From Comamonadaceae bacterium (lineage in GTDB: Bacteria > Pseudomonadota > Gammaproteobacteria > Burkholderiales > Burkholderiaceae_C), in the NCBI GenBank assembly GCA_947469815.1, contig CANIRI010000171.1, forward strand, positions 1-5,595: DNA of 5,595 bases, read 5' to 3'. How positions within the stretch are numbered: the stretch's first letter is position 1; each line of letters begins with the position of its first letter. The position numbers and the translations under genes are program-made. The notes under the pieces were generated by a model, which ran no database searches, was not told the DNA's origin, and saw nothing but the letters and a program-made list of their open reading frames with translations. Shown here one piece after another: positions 1 to 5,595 of this stretch.

Positions 1-157
1 GCACACTAGGTGGAACCACTATATGGGCATCTTTTGGCTGCGTCAACAGGGTTAAGGACTTATTTTTTAGGTCGCGGGCGCGCGTGGTCAGGCTTTACTT
101 GGCAATCAAATACAGAAATCTGTACTTGCAGATTTAGCTTCGTACCCGGGTTTGCAA
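1..157. other. Left-edge non-coding stretch with overlapping hairpins
   Basis: No gene can be supported in this stretch. It contains two mutually exclusive inverted repeats: TACAGA-AA-TCTGTA (111-124) and AAATCTG-TACTTG-CAGATTT (116-135). In the minus direction they lie 23-50 nt past the stop of the uvrA remnant. They could be remains of a transcription end region, or belong to the next locus to the left, which is outside the window. No T-rich terminator tail is seen. Confidence 0.3.
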
Positions 158-290
158 TCACCGCTCCAAAACGCCCCTCAGCGCCACCCCCGTATGCGTG
201 CCCAATCGCACAGGGTCTTCGGGCGTGGCCGCCGCGAACCAGGCGGTGCAGCACGTGGATGAGTTTTTCCACGTCGGCCATGTGCAGGCC
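158..290 (-). pseudogene. Broken duplicate of the uvrA 3' end
   Basis: This segment is co-linear with 1360-1602, the last 81 codons of the intact uvrA including the stop, but lacks 110 bp. On the minus strand 290-231 encodes [20 protein letters not shown], identical to the intact protein. The frame then changes, and [20 protein letters not shown] is followed by LER and TGA (160-158), against [23 protein letters not shown] in uvrA. The deletion removes the part encoding the VVVIEHD H-loop and the following LGPDGG stretch. It lies exactly between two GTGGCCGC copies in the intact gene (1427-1434 and 1537-1544), one of which remains here (225-232). Homology stops at both ends: nothing beyond codon LH on the upstream side and nothing past the stop. 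No start codon or upstream gene is attached, so it is not expected to be expressed as UvrA. Confidence 0.9.
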
Positions 291-348
291 CAGCAATGCA
301 AATGCCCTGTGTCGTTTAGAGTGAGAAAACCGATATTTCCTGAGGTTC
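291..348. other. Short unassigned spacer between uvrA remnant and hepT hairpin
   Basis: No coding similarity or recognisable element is seen. Homology to uvrA ends at 290/291, so this is the junction side where the remnant was cut from its upstream part. It contains TTTCCT (336-341), which could pair with AGGAAA (359-364) as an alternative to the neighbouring hairpin. Confidence 0.3.
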
Positions 349-382
349 GGGTCTGTCTAGGAAACCTGGGCGATTCAGACCC
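349..382. repeat. Inverted repeat / hairpin just after hepT
   Basis: GGGTCTG (349-355) pairs with CAGACCC (376-382), and inside it CTAGG (357-361) pairs with CCTGG (365-369, one G-T wobble) around an AAA loop. The structure begins 2 nt after the hepT stop in the minus direction. This fits a transcript-end hairpin for mntA-hepT, but no T run follows it immediately (a GTTTTC lies about 20 nt later). It could also be an insertion boundary, since it sits between hepT and the uvrA remnant. Confidence 0.4.
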
Positions 383-383
383 T

Positions 384-728
384 TCAACCCACACTACCCA
401 GAAGCGTCTGAACATCCGCCAACAAAGGTGCCAGATCAACCTCGACCGCGCTCCAAACTATGGCGGGGTCAATCGCGTCGTAACCGTGGATCAGCACATT
501 GCGAAACGCGATGATGCGGCGGTAGTCACGAATGCGGACTGCTGTGTCAGGGTCGTCTTTTTCGAGGCGGCGCATGGCCTCGCCGATGATCTCGAAGTTG
601 CGCTCCACGGCCTGGCGCAGCATGCGGTTTTGCTTGAACTCTTGAAGCACCAAACCATCGGTGGCGGATTTAACAAATTCCGCCGCGCTGCGGATGTCTT
701 CAAGCAGCTTGGGTGCGCGCGGATGCAT
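384..728 (-). CDS. hepT: HepT-type HEPN ribonuclease toxin (DUF86)
   Basis: A 114-residue, mostly helical HEPN-domain protein, the toxin of the MntA-HepT system. HEPN toxins of this group are metal-independent RNases that dimerise to form the active site. The catalytic and modification motif R-x4-H-x-Y is intact as RNVLIHGY (R76, H81, Y83); Y83 is the expected AMPylation target of MntA by analogy. The family-typical N-terminus (KLLEDIRSAAEFV) and the helix RNFEIIGEAMRRL (43-55) are present. The ATG at 728 is the only possible start, because an in-frame TGA lies eight codons upstream with no other start codon between. It has no clear ribosome binding site and begins inside mntA (29-nt overlap), so translation probably depends on mntA. 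The stop is TGA at 386-384. No truncation or frameshift is seen, so the pair looks functional. The antitoxin-first, toxin-second order is common in this family. Confidence 0.92.
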   Translation of the reverse strand: MHPRAPKLLEDIRSAAEFVKSATDGLVLQEFKQNRMLRQAVERNFEIIGEAMRRLEKDDPDTAVRIRDYRRIIAFRNVLIHGYDAIDPAIVWSAVEVDLAPLLADVQTLLGSVG

Positions 729-1026
729 AGACGGTTTGGCGCGATTGGTTCACTGCCGCGATGAAATACGGGTTACTCAACGCGTTGGCCGATACCAGAT
801 CAATCTTGAGATGAAACAAGCCCTCAAGGGCTTCTTGCAGTCCGAAGAAGCGGTGAAAGAGGCTACCCGCATGGTCCGGACTGAACTCAACCAAAAAATC
901 AATGTCGCTGCGTGCCGCATCAAAATCACCATCAGCCGCAGAACCAAACACCTCCAGACTATGCACGCCAAGGCGCTCGCACAGTGTCGCGACTTCGGGG
1001 CGGTGTTGTTCGATGAGGCTGATCAT
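700..1026 (-). CDS. mntA: MntA-type minimal nucleotidyltransferase antitoxin
   Basis: A 108-residue protein of the MNT family, the antitoxin partner of HEPN toxins. In the characterised Shewanella system MntA uses ATP to AMPylate a tyrosine of HepT and so blocks its RNase activity; here that role is inferred by family. Visible features are the nucleotidyltransferase core FGS (27-29), the metal-binding pair D41-I-D43 followed by FLVEF, and a third acidic position D76 in KIDLVS. The spacing from GS to DxD is 11 residues instead of the usual 10, and position 32 is Asp where many relatives have Arg (GSxARG). The length is normal for the family. The ATG at 1026 is the only usable start, because an in-frame TAA lies eight codons upstream. 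The ribosome binding site is weak (AGAG). The 3' end overlaps hepT by 29 nt, which points to one transcript and coupled translation. Confidence 0.9.
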   Translation of the reverse strand: MISLIEQHRPEVATLCERLGVHSLEVFGSAADGDFDAARSDIDFLVEFSPDHAGSLFHRFFGLQEALEGLFHLKIDLVSANALSNPYFIAAVNQSRQTVYASARTQAA

Positions 1027-1043
1027 GGTGCTCTTGAGAGTGG

Positions 1044-1049
1044 ATTATG
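1044..1049 (-). promoter_or_regulatory. Candidate -10 element for mntA-hepT
   Basis: On the minus strand CATAAT (5 of 6 matches to TATAAT) lies 17 nt before the mntA ATG, which would give a very short leader. No convincing -35 hexamer is found 16-18 nt upstream. It sits in the short gap between the GIY-YIG remnant stop (1065) and mntA (1026), the only place for a dedicated promoter close to the gene. This is weak evidence. Confidence 0.25.
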
Positions 1050-1064
1050 CAGTCGTCACTTGGG

Positions 1065-1219
1065 CTACAGGCCGATCTGCGCCAGCTCGGGCCGGGCTTT
1101 GCCCTGCGGCGGCGCACGCGGGAATACTAGCGCTTTGCTGATCCAGTTGGGTTGGTCGACGATGCGCAGGCAGTCGGGTCGCCGTCGGCGACGAAGATGC
1201 GGAGGGAAAAAGGGGTAAT
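1065..1219 (-). pseudogene. Remnant of a GIY-YIG nuclease family gene (N-terminus only, frameshifted)
   Basis: Reading minus from 1219, one frame gives ITPFSLRIFVADGDP (down to 1175). Shifting by one base continues as DCLRIVDQPNWISKALVFPR and then APPQGKARPELAQIGL, ending at a TAG at 1067-1065. Joined, these resemble the N-terminal region of bacterial GIY-YIG nuclease family proteins, which run roughly RIFVxxGDPDGLRxVxxSNWxGKALVFPRA...RPExxQTGVYLLLG; this comparison is from memory. Three lesions are visible. An ATT stands where an ATG start would be expected (1219-1217), one base is missing near 1175, and the stop replaces the onset of the catalytic GIY-YIG domain. About 50 codons remain of a protein usually several hundred residues long, so no product is expected. 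A chance resemblance is possible because the match is short. Confidence 0.55.
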
Positions 1220-1359
1220 CTGGTAAAGCGCGACAAAAACAGACAGGAATTAAGTACTTAAATCGTTGATTTAAATAAACTTTCTGATCAGCTAGGCACC
1301 AATTCCGGTTTGCGTTTAAGCACTTTTGTGAACCTCGACCGCCCGTCGGACAATTCTAG
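1220..1359. other. AT-rich intergenic spacer with palindromes downstream of uvrA
   Basis: This spacer separates the uvrA stop from the GIY-YIG remnant and is far more AT-rich than its surroundings, especially 1231-1290. It contains a perfect palindrome TAAGTACTTA (1251-1260), a perfect inverted repeat TTAAATC-GTT-GATTTAA (1258-1274), outer arms AAGT (1252-1255) and ACTT (1279-1282) that extend the same hairpin, and CTGATCAG (1284-1291). No open frame in it resembles a protein. It could be the transcription end region of uvrA, an insertion junction, or remains of a regulatory region of the decayed gene next to it. None of these can be decided from the sequence alone. Confidence 0.5.
1251..1282 (-). 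terminator. AT-rich hairpin, possible uvrA transcription end
   Basis: A 7-bp perfect stem (TTAAATC/GATTTAA, 3-nt loop) with additional outer pairing AAGT/ACTT lies about 80-110 nt past the uvrA stop. In the minus direction it is followed, after about 12 nt, by a short T run (GTTTTTG, plus-strand 1233-1239). The stem is AT-only apart from its closing pairs and the T run is displaced, so this is not a classic rho-independent terminator. An operator or recombination site is equally possible. Confidence 0.25.
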
Positions 1360-4300
1360 TCAGCGTTCAAGCACCGCGCGCAGCGCCACCCCCGTATGCG
1401 TGCCCAGCCGAACCAGCTCTTCGGGCGTGGCCGCAGCCACCACGCGCCCGCCGCCCTTGCCGCCGTCGGGGCCGAGGTCGATGACCCAGTCGGCCTCGGC
1501 AATCACATCCAGGTCGTGCTCGATCACGACCACGCTGTGGCCGCCGCGCACCAGGCGGTGCAGCACGTGGATGAGTTTTTCCACGTCGGCCATGTGCAGG
1601 CCGACCGTGGGCTCGTCCAGCACGTACAGGGTGTGCGGTACTTTCTGGCCCCGGCGGGTGATGTCGTCGCGCACTTTGCTCAACTCAGTCACCAGCTTGA
1701 TGCGCTGCGCCTCGCCGCCGCTGAGTGTGGGCGAAGGCTGACCCAGCGTCAGATAGCCCAGGCCCACGTCTTTGAGCAGTTGCAGCGGGTGCGCGATGAC
1801 CGGCATGGCGGCGAAGAAGTCGACGGCTTCGTCCACTTCCATTTGCAGCACTTCGCCGATGTTTTTGCCGCGCCAGCTGACCGCCTGGGTTTCGGGGTTG
1901 AAGCGCGCACCCTTGCAGGTTTCGCACAGCACTTTGACGTCGGGCAGAAAGCTCATGCCAATGGTGCGTATGCCCTGGCCTTCGCAGCCGGGGCAACGGC
2001 CCTCGCCGGTGTTGAAGCTGAAGCGGTTAGCGGCATAGCCGCGCGCCTTGGCTTCCAGCGTATCGGCGAAGAGTTTGCGGATCGTGTCCCAAAAACCGAT
2101 GTAGGTGGCCGGGCAGGAGCGCGGGGTTTTGCCAATCGGCGTCTGGTCCACTTCGAGCACGCGGTCAATGGCCTCAAAGCCAGTGACGCTGCTGCAGCCG
2201 ATCAGCACGGGCGCTTTGCCCGCCGCCTGCGCATCACGCCCGGCTTTGGTGCTGCGCTGCTGCACCAGCGCCTGCACATTGGCAAGCAGCACGTCGCGCG
2301 CCAGCGTGGATTTACCCGAGCCGCTGACGCCGGTGATCGCCACCAGGCGCTGCAAAGGAACGCGCACGGTGACGCTTTGCAGATTGTGCAACTGCGCTTG
2401 GTGTACGGTGAGCCAACCCGCCTCGGCGCTAACTGTCGCGGGGCTTTCATTCACATCAACGCTGCGCCGTGTCTGCATCGGGTGGCGCATGGCGTGCAGC
2501 AAGTAGCGCCCGGTTTGCGAGTCCGCCGCGTTTTGCACATCGGCGACCGAACCCTGCGCCACCAAACGCCCGCCGCGTTTACCGGCACTCGGCCCGATGT
2601 CTATGATGTGGTCCGCAGCGCGGATGGTGTCTTCGTCATGCTCCACCACCACCAGCGTATTGCCCTTGTCGCTCAGGGATTTGAGCGCGCCCAGCAGAAT
2701 CTGGTTGTCCCGCGCGTGCAGGCCGATGGTGGGTTCGTCCAACACATAGCAGACGCCTTGCAAATTGCTGCCCAGCTGCGCAGCCAGGCGGATGCGCTGC
2801 GCCTCGCCGCCGCTGAGCGTGGGCGCACCACGGTCCAGCGTCAGGTAGCCCAGACCCACTTCTTCCAGAAATTCCAGGCGGCTTTTGATCTCGGGTATCA
2901 AGTCGCGCGCAATGTCAGCCTCGCGGGCGCTCAAACCGCCGCCGCTTTGCAGTTGCTGCACCCAAATGCGCACATCGGCCACGCTGAGAGCCGCGATATC
3001 GGCGATGCCCACGCCGCTGAAGCGCACCGCGCGCGCCATGGGGTTCAGGCGGCTGCCCTGGCAGCGCGGGCAGGCGGTGTCCGCCAGGTCTTCGACGTCA
3101 GCCTCGGCGAAGGTGTGTTCGCGCCCGCCGTTGTCCTCGCGCACCGTGTCATCAAAGACTTTGCGCTGTTCTTTGGTCAGCGCCAGGCCGGTGCCCACGC
3201 AATCGGGGCACCAGCCGTGTTTGCTGTTGTAGCTGAACAGGCGCGGGTCCAGTTCAGCGTAGCTGGTCGAGCAAACCGGGCAGGCGCGCTTGGTGGAAAA
3301 CACCTCGCAGCGGCCCATGCCTGCTGCGCTGCCGGCGTCCATGGCGTCCAACAAGCCGTCCAGTTCGCTCATCACCATGACCACGCCTTTGCCGTGGGTC
3401 AAGGCCTGCGACAAAGCCTCGCGCAGCGCGGGCTCATTGGCCGGGTCCACGTCCAGGCTGATCACGGGCAGCTCAATATGGTGCTCTTTGAAGCGGTCGA
3501 TGCGCGGGAAACCGGTGGTCGGCAGAAACTCGCCGTCCACCCGCAAATGCGTGAAGCCGCGCGGGCGCGCCCAGTCTGCCAGCTCAGTGTAGACGCCCTT
3601 GCGCCCGACCACCAAGGGCGCGAGCAAACCAATGTGCTGGCCGCGAAAGTTCTTGAGCAATTGCGCGGCGATGCTGTCGGCGCTTTGCGGGGCCACGGCT
3701 GCGCCATCGGAGGTGCAATGCTGCACGCCGAGCTTGACGTAGAGCAGGCGCAAAAAGTGCCAGACCTCGGTGGTCGTGCCCACGGTGGACTTGCGCCCGC
3801 CGCGCGACAGGCGCTGCTCAATCGCCACGGTGGGCGGAATGCCGTAGACCGCGTCCACCTCCGGGCGGCCAGCGGGCTGCACGATGGCGCGGGCGTAGGC
3901 GTTCAGGCTTTCCAGATAACGGCGCTGGCCTTCGTTAAACAGAATGTCGAAGGCCAGCGTGGACTTGCCCGAACCGCTCACACCCGTGACCACACTGAAG
4001 CGCCCGCGCGGAATATTCACGGACAGCGATTGCAGGTTGTGCTCTTTGGCGTTGACGATGCGGATGTCTTGCGACAGCGCTTCGCGCGCGGCCAGACGCT
4101 GGTCGGCAGCGCCGCGGGTGGCGCGCAAATAGGCCGGGCTGGCCTCTTGCACCGTATGCACCACGCCCATGGCGGCGGCGTAGTCGCGAAGGGCTTTGCC
4201 TGTGTGGCTGCTGGGGTGCAGCAACACGTCTTCGGGCGTGCCGTAGGTCACGACTTCGCCACCGGCCTCGCCGCCCTCGGGGCCGAGGTCAATCAGCCAG

Positions 4301-5595
4301 TCGCTGGCGCGGATCACGTCCAGGTTGTGCTCGATCACCAGCAGCGAATGCCCGGCGTCCAGCAGCTTGCGCAGCGCGCGCATGAGCTTGGCGATGTCGT
4401 CAAAGTGCAGCCCGGTGGTCGGTTCGTCCAGCATGAACAGCGTGCCCCGGCGCGCCAGACTTTGGCGGCTGGAACTGGCGGACTTGGCGGCCTCCGCCAA
4501 AAAACCGGCGAGCTTCAAGCGCTGTGCTTCGCCACCGGATAGCGTGGGCACGGGCTGGCCGAGCTTGACGTATTCCAAGCCCACATCGACGATGGGCTGC
4601 AGCGCACGCAGGACTTCGCGGTCGTTCGCGAACGCTACCGTGGCTTCGCTGACCGTCAGGTCCAGCACATCGGCGACATTCAGAAAAGAATGGGAAGAAT
4701 TGGGATCTGACCCCGTTTTTCTCTCAATCCGCACCTCCAGGATCTCGGGGCGGTAGCGCTTGCCGTCGCAATCGGGGCAGCGCAGGTAGACGTCGCTCAA
4801 GAATTGCATTTCCACGTGCTCAAAGCCGGAGCCGCCGCAGGTGGGGCAGCGGCCGTCGCCGCTGTTGGCGCTGAATTTGGACGCGGTGTAACCGCGTTCG
4901 CGCGACAGCGCGGCGTTGGCAAAGAGTTCGCGGATCGCGTCCCAGGCACCCACATAGCTGACCGGGTTGGAGCGCGCGGTTTTGCCAATCGGCGACTGGT
5001 CCACAAACACCACCTCGCCCAACAAATCGGCACCGAGCAGGCGGCTGTGCGCGCCGGGCGTGTCGGTGGACTTGCCGAAGTGGCGCAAAAGCGCCGGGGC
5101 CAGTACGTCCTGCACCAGTGTGGACTTGCCCGAACCGCTGACGCCGGTGACGCAGACCAGGCGTTGCAGCGGAATCTCGACGTCCACGTTTTTGAGGTTG
5201 TGCGCTGTGACGCCTTCCAGAACCAGGCGCGGCGTGTTGTCGCCCACCATGCGCTTAAAGCCCATGCCGACCTGCTTGCGCCCGCCCAGGTAAGCGCCGG
5301 TGAGCGTGTCTGCGCCCTTGAGGTCTTCGGTGCTGCCGTCGAACACAATCTGCCCGCCTTTTTCACCGGGGCCGGGGCCCATGTCGATCATGCGGTCGGC
5401 TGCCAGCATCACCGCCGGGTCATGCTCCACCACCACCAGCGTATTACCGGCATCGCGCAGGCGCTGCATGGCGAGGATGATGCGGTGCATATCGCGCGGA
5501 TGCAGGCCGATACTGGGCTCGTCGAGCACAAACAAGGTGTTCACCAGCGAGGTGCCCAGCGCGGTGGTGAGGTTGATGCGCTGCACTTCGCCGCC
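1360..5595 (-). CDS. uvrA: Double-length UvrA-like excinuclease ABC subunit A (5' end outside window)
   Basis: UvrA is the DNA-damage-sensing ABC ATPase of nucleotide excision repair and hands DNA to UvrB; this is a tandem-duplicated form. Residues are numbered from the GTG at 5586, which is an internal Val in the first ABC signature (GGEVQR) and not the start. Unit 1 shows Walker B (about 18-32, LDEPSIGLH), VEHD 53-56, Walker [11 protein letters not shown] 147-156, zinc cysteines C247/C250/C270/C273, LSGGEAQR 349-356, LDEPTTGLH 386-394 and IEHN 418-421. Unit 2 shows Walker A 534-543, the UvrA-typical VAIEQR and STVGTTTE stretch (587-607), a UvrB-binding-like region (about 612-768), C769/C772/C793/C796, CPRC 839-842, LSGGEAQR 924-931, LDEPTIGLH 949-957, Walker A 1085-1094, C1198/C1201/C1221/C1224, LSGGEAQR 1288-1295, LDEPTVGLH 1323-1331 and IEHD 1355-1358. 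The TGA stop is at 1362-1360. All visible ATPase motifs are intact. Ordinary UvrA is about 940 residues, so I expect roughly 500 more codons upstream. Only 37 residues separate GTGL from CPRC, where E. coli UvrA has roughly 120, so the DNA-binding insertion domain is nearly absent. Residues 290-301 are a repeat-derived insertion. A canonical uvrA probably exists elsewhere in the genome (inference). Confidence 0.95.
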   Translation of the reverse strand, partial: GGEVQRINLTTALGTSLVNTLFVLDEPSIGLHPRDMHRIILAMQRLRDAGNTLVVVEHDPAVMLAADRMIDMGPGPGEKGGQIVFDGSTEDLKGADTLTGAYLGGRKQVGMGFKRMVGDNTPRLVLEGVTAHNLKNVDVEIPLQRLVCVTGVSGSGKSTLVQDVLAPALLRHFGKSTDTPGAHSRLLGADLLGEVVFVDQSPIGKTARSNPVSYVGAWDAIRELFANAALSRERGYTASKFSANSGDGRCPTCGGSGFEHVEMQFLSDVYLRCPDCDGKRYRPEILEVRIERKTGSDPNSSHSFLNVADVLDLTVSEATVAFANDREVLRALQPIVDVGLEYVKLGQPVPTLSGGEAQRLKLAGFLAEAAKSASSSRQSLARRGTLFMLDEPTTGLHFDDIAKLMRALRKLLDAGHSLLVIEHNLDVIRASDWLIDLGPEGGEAGGEVVTYGTPEDVLLHPSSHTGKALRDYAAAMGVVHTVQEASPAYLRATRGAADQRLAAREALSQDIRIVNAKEHNLQSLSVNIPRGRFSVVTGVSGSGKSTLAFDILFNEGQRRYLESLNAYARAIVQPAGRPEVDAVYGIPPTVAIEQRLSRGGRKSTVGTTTEVWHFLRLLYVKLGVQHCTSDGAAVAPQSADSIAAQLLKNFRGQHIGLLAPLVVGRKGVYTELADWARPRGFTHLRVDGEFLPTTGFPRIDRFKEHHIELPVISLDVDPANEPALREALSQALTHGKGVVMVMSELDGLLDAMDAGSAAGMGRCEVFSTKRACPVCSTSYAELDPRLFSYNSKHGWCPDCVGTGLALTKEQRKVFDDTVREDNGGREHTFAEADVEDLADTACPRCQGSRLNPMARAVRFSGVGIADIAALSVADVRIWVQQLQSGGGLSAREADIARDLIPEIKSRLEFLEEVGLGYLTLDRGAPTLSGGEAQRIRLAAQLGSNLQGVCYVLDEPTIGLHARDNQILLGALKSLSDKGNTLVVVEHDEDTIRAADHIIDIGPSAGKRGGRLVAQGSVADVQNAADSQTGRYLLHAMRHPMQTRRSVDVNESPATVSAEAGWLTVHQAQLHNLQSVTVRVPLQRLVAITGVSGSGKSTLARDVLLANVQALVQQRSTKAGRDAQAAGKAPVLIGCSSVTGFEAIDRVLEVDQTPIGKTPRSCPATYIGFWDTIRKLFADTLEAKARGYAANRFSFNTGEGRCPGCEGQGIRTIGMSFLPDVKVLCETCKGARFNPETQAVSWRGKNIGEVLQMEVDEAVDFFAAMPVIAHPLQLLKDVGLGYLTLGQPSPTLSGGEAQRIKLVTELSKVRDDITRRGQKVPHTLYVLDEPTVGLHMADVEKLIHVLHRLVRGGHSVVVIEHDLDVIAEADWVIDLGPDGGKGGGRVVAAATPEELVRLGTHTGVALRAVLER
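4684..4719 (-). repeat. In-frame dispersed-repeat insertion inside uvrA
   Basis: After the zinc module of the first visible ABC domain, the protein carries the extra residues [12 protein letters not shown] (290-301). The equivalent linker in the second UvrA unit, between RFNPE and the NIGEVL helix, is about 12 residues shorter. The DNA contains GGGATCTGACCCC (plus strand, 4702-4714) flanked by AT-rich bases (GTTTTT on one side, AATT on the other), in contrast to the GC-rich gene around it. I recognise GGGGTCAGATCCC/GGGGTCAGAGT-type words as dispersed repeats in betaproteobacteria, often near Y1/REP-associated transposases; that link is from memory and untested here. The length is a multiple of three, so the frame is kept. 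No second copy is present in the window, and the exact element boundaries cannot be fixed without a repeat-free homologue. Confidence 0.65.

Noticed and set aside
1..55. Possible tail of a plus-strand gene ending at TAA 53-55 (WNHYMGIFWLRQQG)
   Set aside because: Only 18 codons are visible and no family is recognisable, so it cannot be told from chance.
198..764. A 188-codon plus-strand frame covering hepT and the uvrA remnant
   Set aside because: It is antisense to the clear HepT protein and runs across the remnant; it resembles no protein.
661..1218. A 185-codon plus-strand frame opposite mntA
   Set aside because: It is a shadow of mntA and the GIY-YIG remnant, ending in a low-complexity Arg run.
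1312..1323. GCGTTTAAGCAC resembling the uvrA terminal GCGTTCAAGCAC (1363-1374), a possible third copy of the uvrA end
   Set aside because: Eleven of twelve bases match but the similarity does not extend further on either side, so chance is likely.
1396..4542. A 1048-codon open frame on the plus strand opposite uvrA
   Set aside because: It is the antisense shadow of a GC-rich gene. The translation is rich in Ala/Gly/His/Gln with no domain pattern, while the minus frame shows all UvrA motifs.
2300..5150. Near-identical DNA blocks repeated along uvrA (e.g. around 2305, 3957 and 5120)
   Set aside because: These encode the repeated Walker A motif [10 protein letters not shown] of the successive ABC modules and are explained by protein conservation.
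4797..5366. A 189-codon minus-strand frame overlapping uvrA
   Set aside because: It is an out-of-frame reading of uvrA, rich in Ala/Arg/Ser/Pro, and not a separate gene.
5586..5586. GTG at 5586 as the start of the UvrA-like gene
   Set aside because: The codons before it (GGC GGC GAA) complete the ABC signature GGEVQR, so the GTG is an internal valine and the gene continues beyond the window.

Overview
The window looks like chromosomal DNA from a GC-rich betaproteobacterium, probably a Comamonadaceae relative (Rhodoferax/Polaromonas/Acidovorax-like). That is inferred from the codon use, from the double-length UvrA-type protein, and from a GGGATCTGACCCC-type dispersed repeat that I associate with such genomes. 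No rRNA, tRNA or CRISPR is visible. All recognisable genes and gene remnants lie on the minus strand.

Right three quarters (1360-5595): the 3' part of one very long gene for a tandem-duplicated UvrA-like ABC ATPase. 1411 codons are visible and the start lies beyond the right edge. The first visible residues sit inside an ABC signature motif, so the first nucleotide-binding half-site is missing. The second UvrA unit is complete, with two ABC modules, a UvrB-binding-like region and zinc modules, but its DNA-binding insertion domain is very short. An in-frame insertion of about 36 bp (4684-4719) carries the dispersed repeat and adds about 12 residues to the protein.

Left quarter (1-1359): an accessory patch downstream of the uvrA stop. 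Read in the minus direction from uvrA it holds an AT-rich palindromic spacer (1220-1359), a frameshifted and truncated N-terminal piece of a GIY-YIG-nuclease-family gene (1065-1219), an intact-looking mntA-hepT (MNT/HEPN) toxin-antitoxin pair with a 29-nt gene overlap (700-1026 and 384-728), a hairpin-forming spacer, and a second, broken copy of the uvrA 3' end (158-290). The remnant is exactly co-linear with the real uvrA end except for a 110-bp deletion between two 8-bp direct repeats.

The toxin-antitoxin pair is therefore bracketed by two same-orientation copies of the uvrA 3' terminus. This is the signature of an insertion or recombination event at the end of uvrA, followed by decay. The mntA-hepT pair should work as a unit, MntA AMPylating and silencing the HepT ribonuclease. 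It has no evident functional link to the UvrA-like protein apart from position. I see no completely unknown system. The unusual points are the flanking uvrA duplication, the repeat insertion tolerated inside an ABC ATPase gene, and the linker-poor UvrA architecture.
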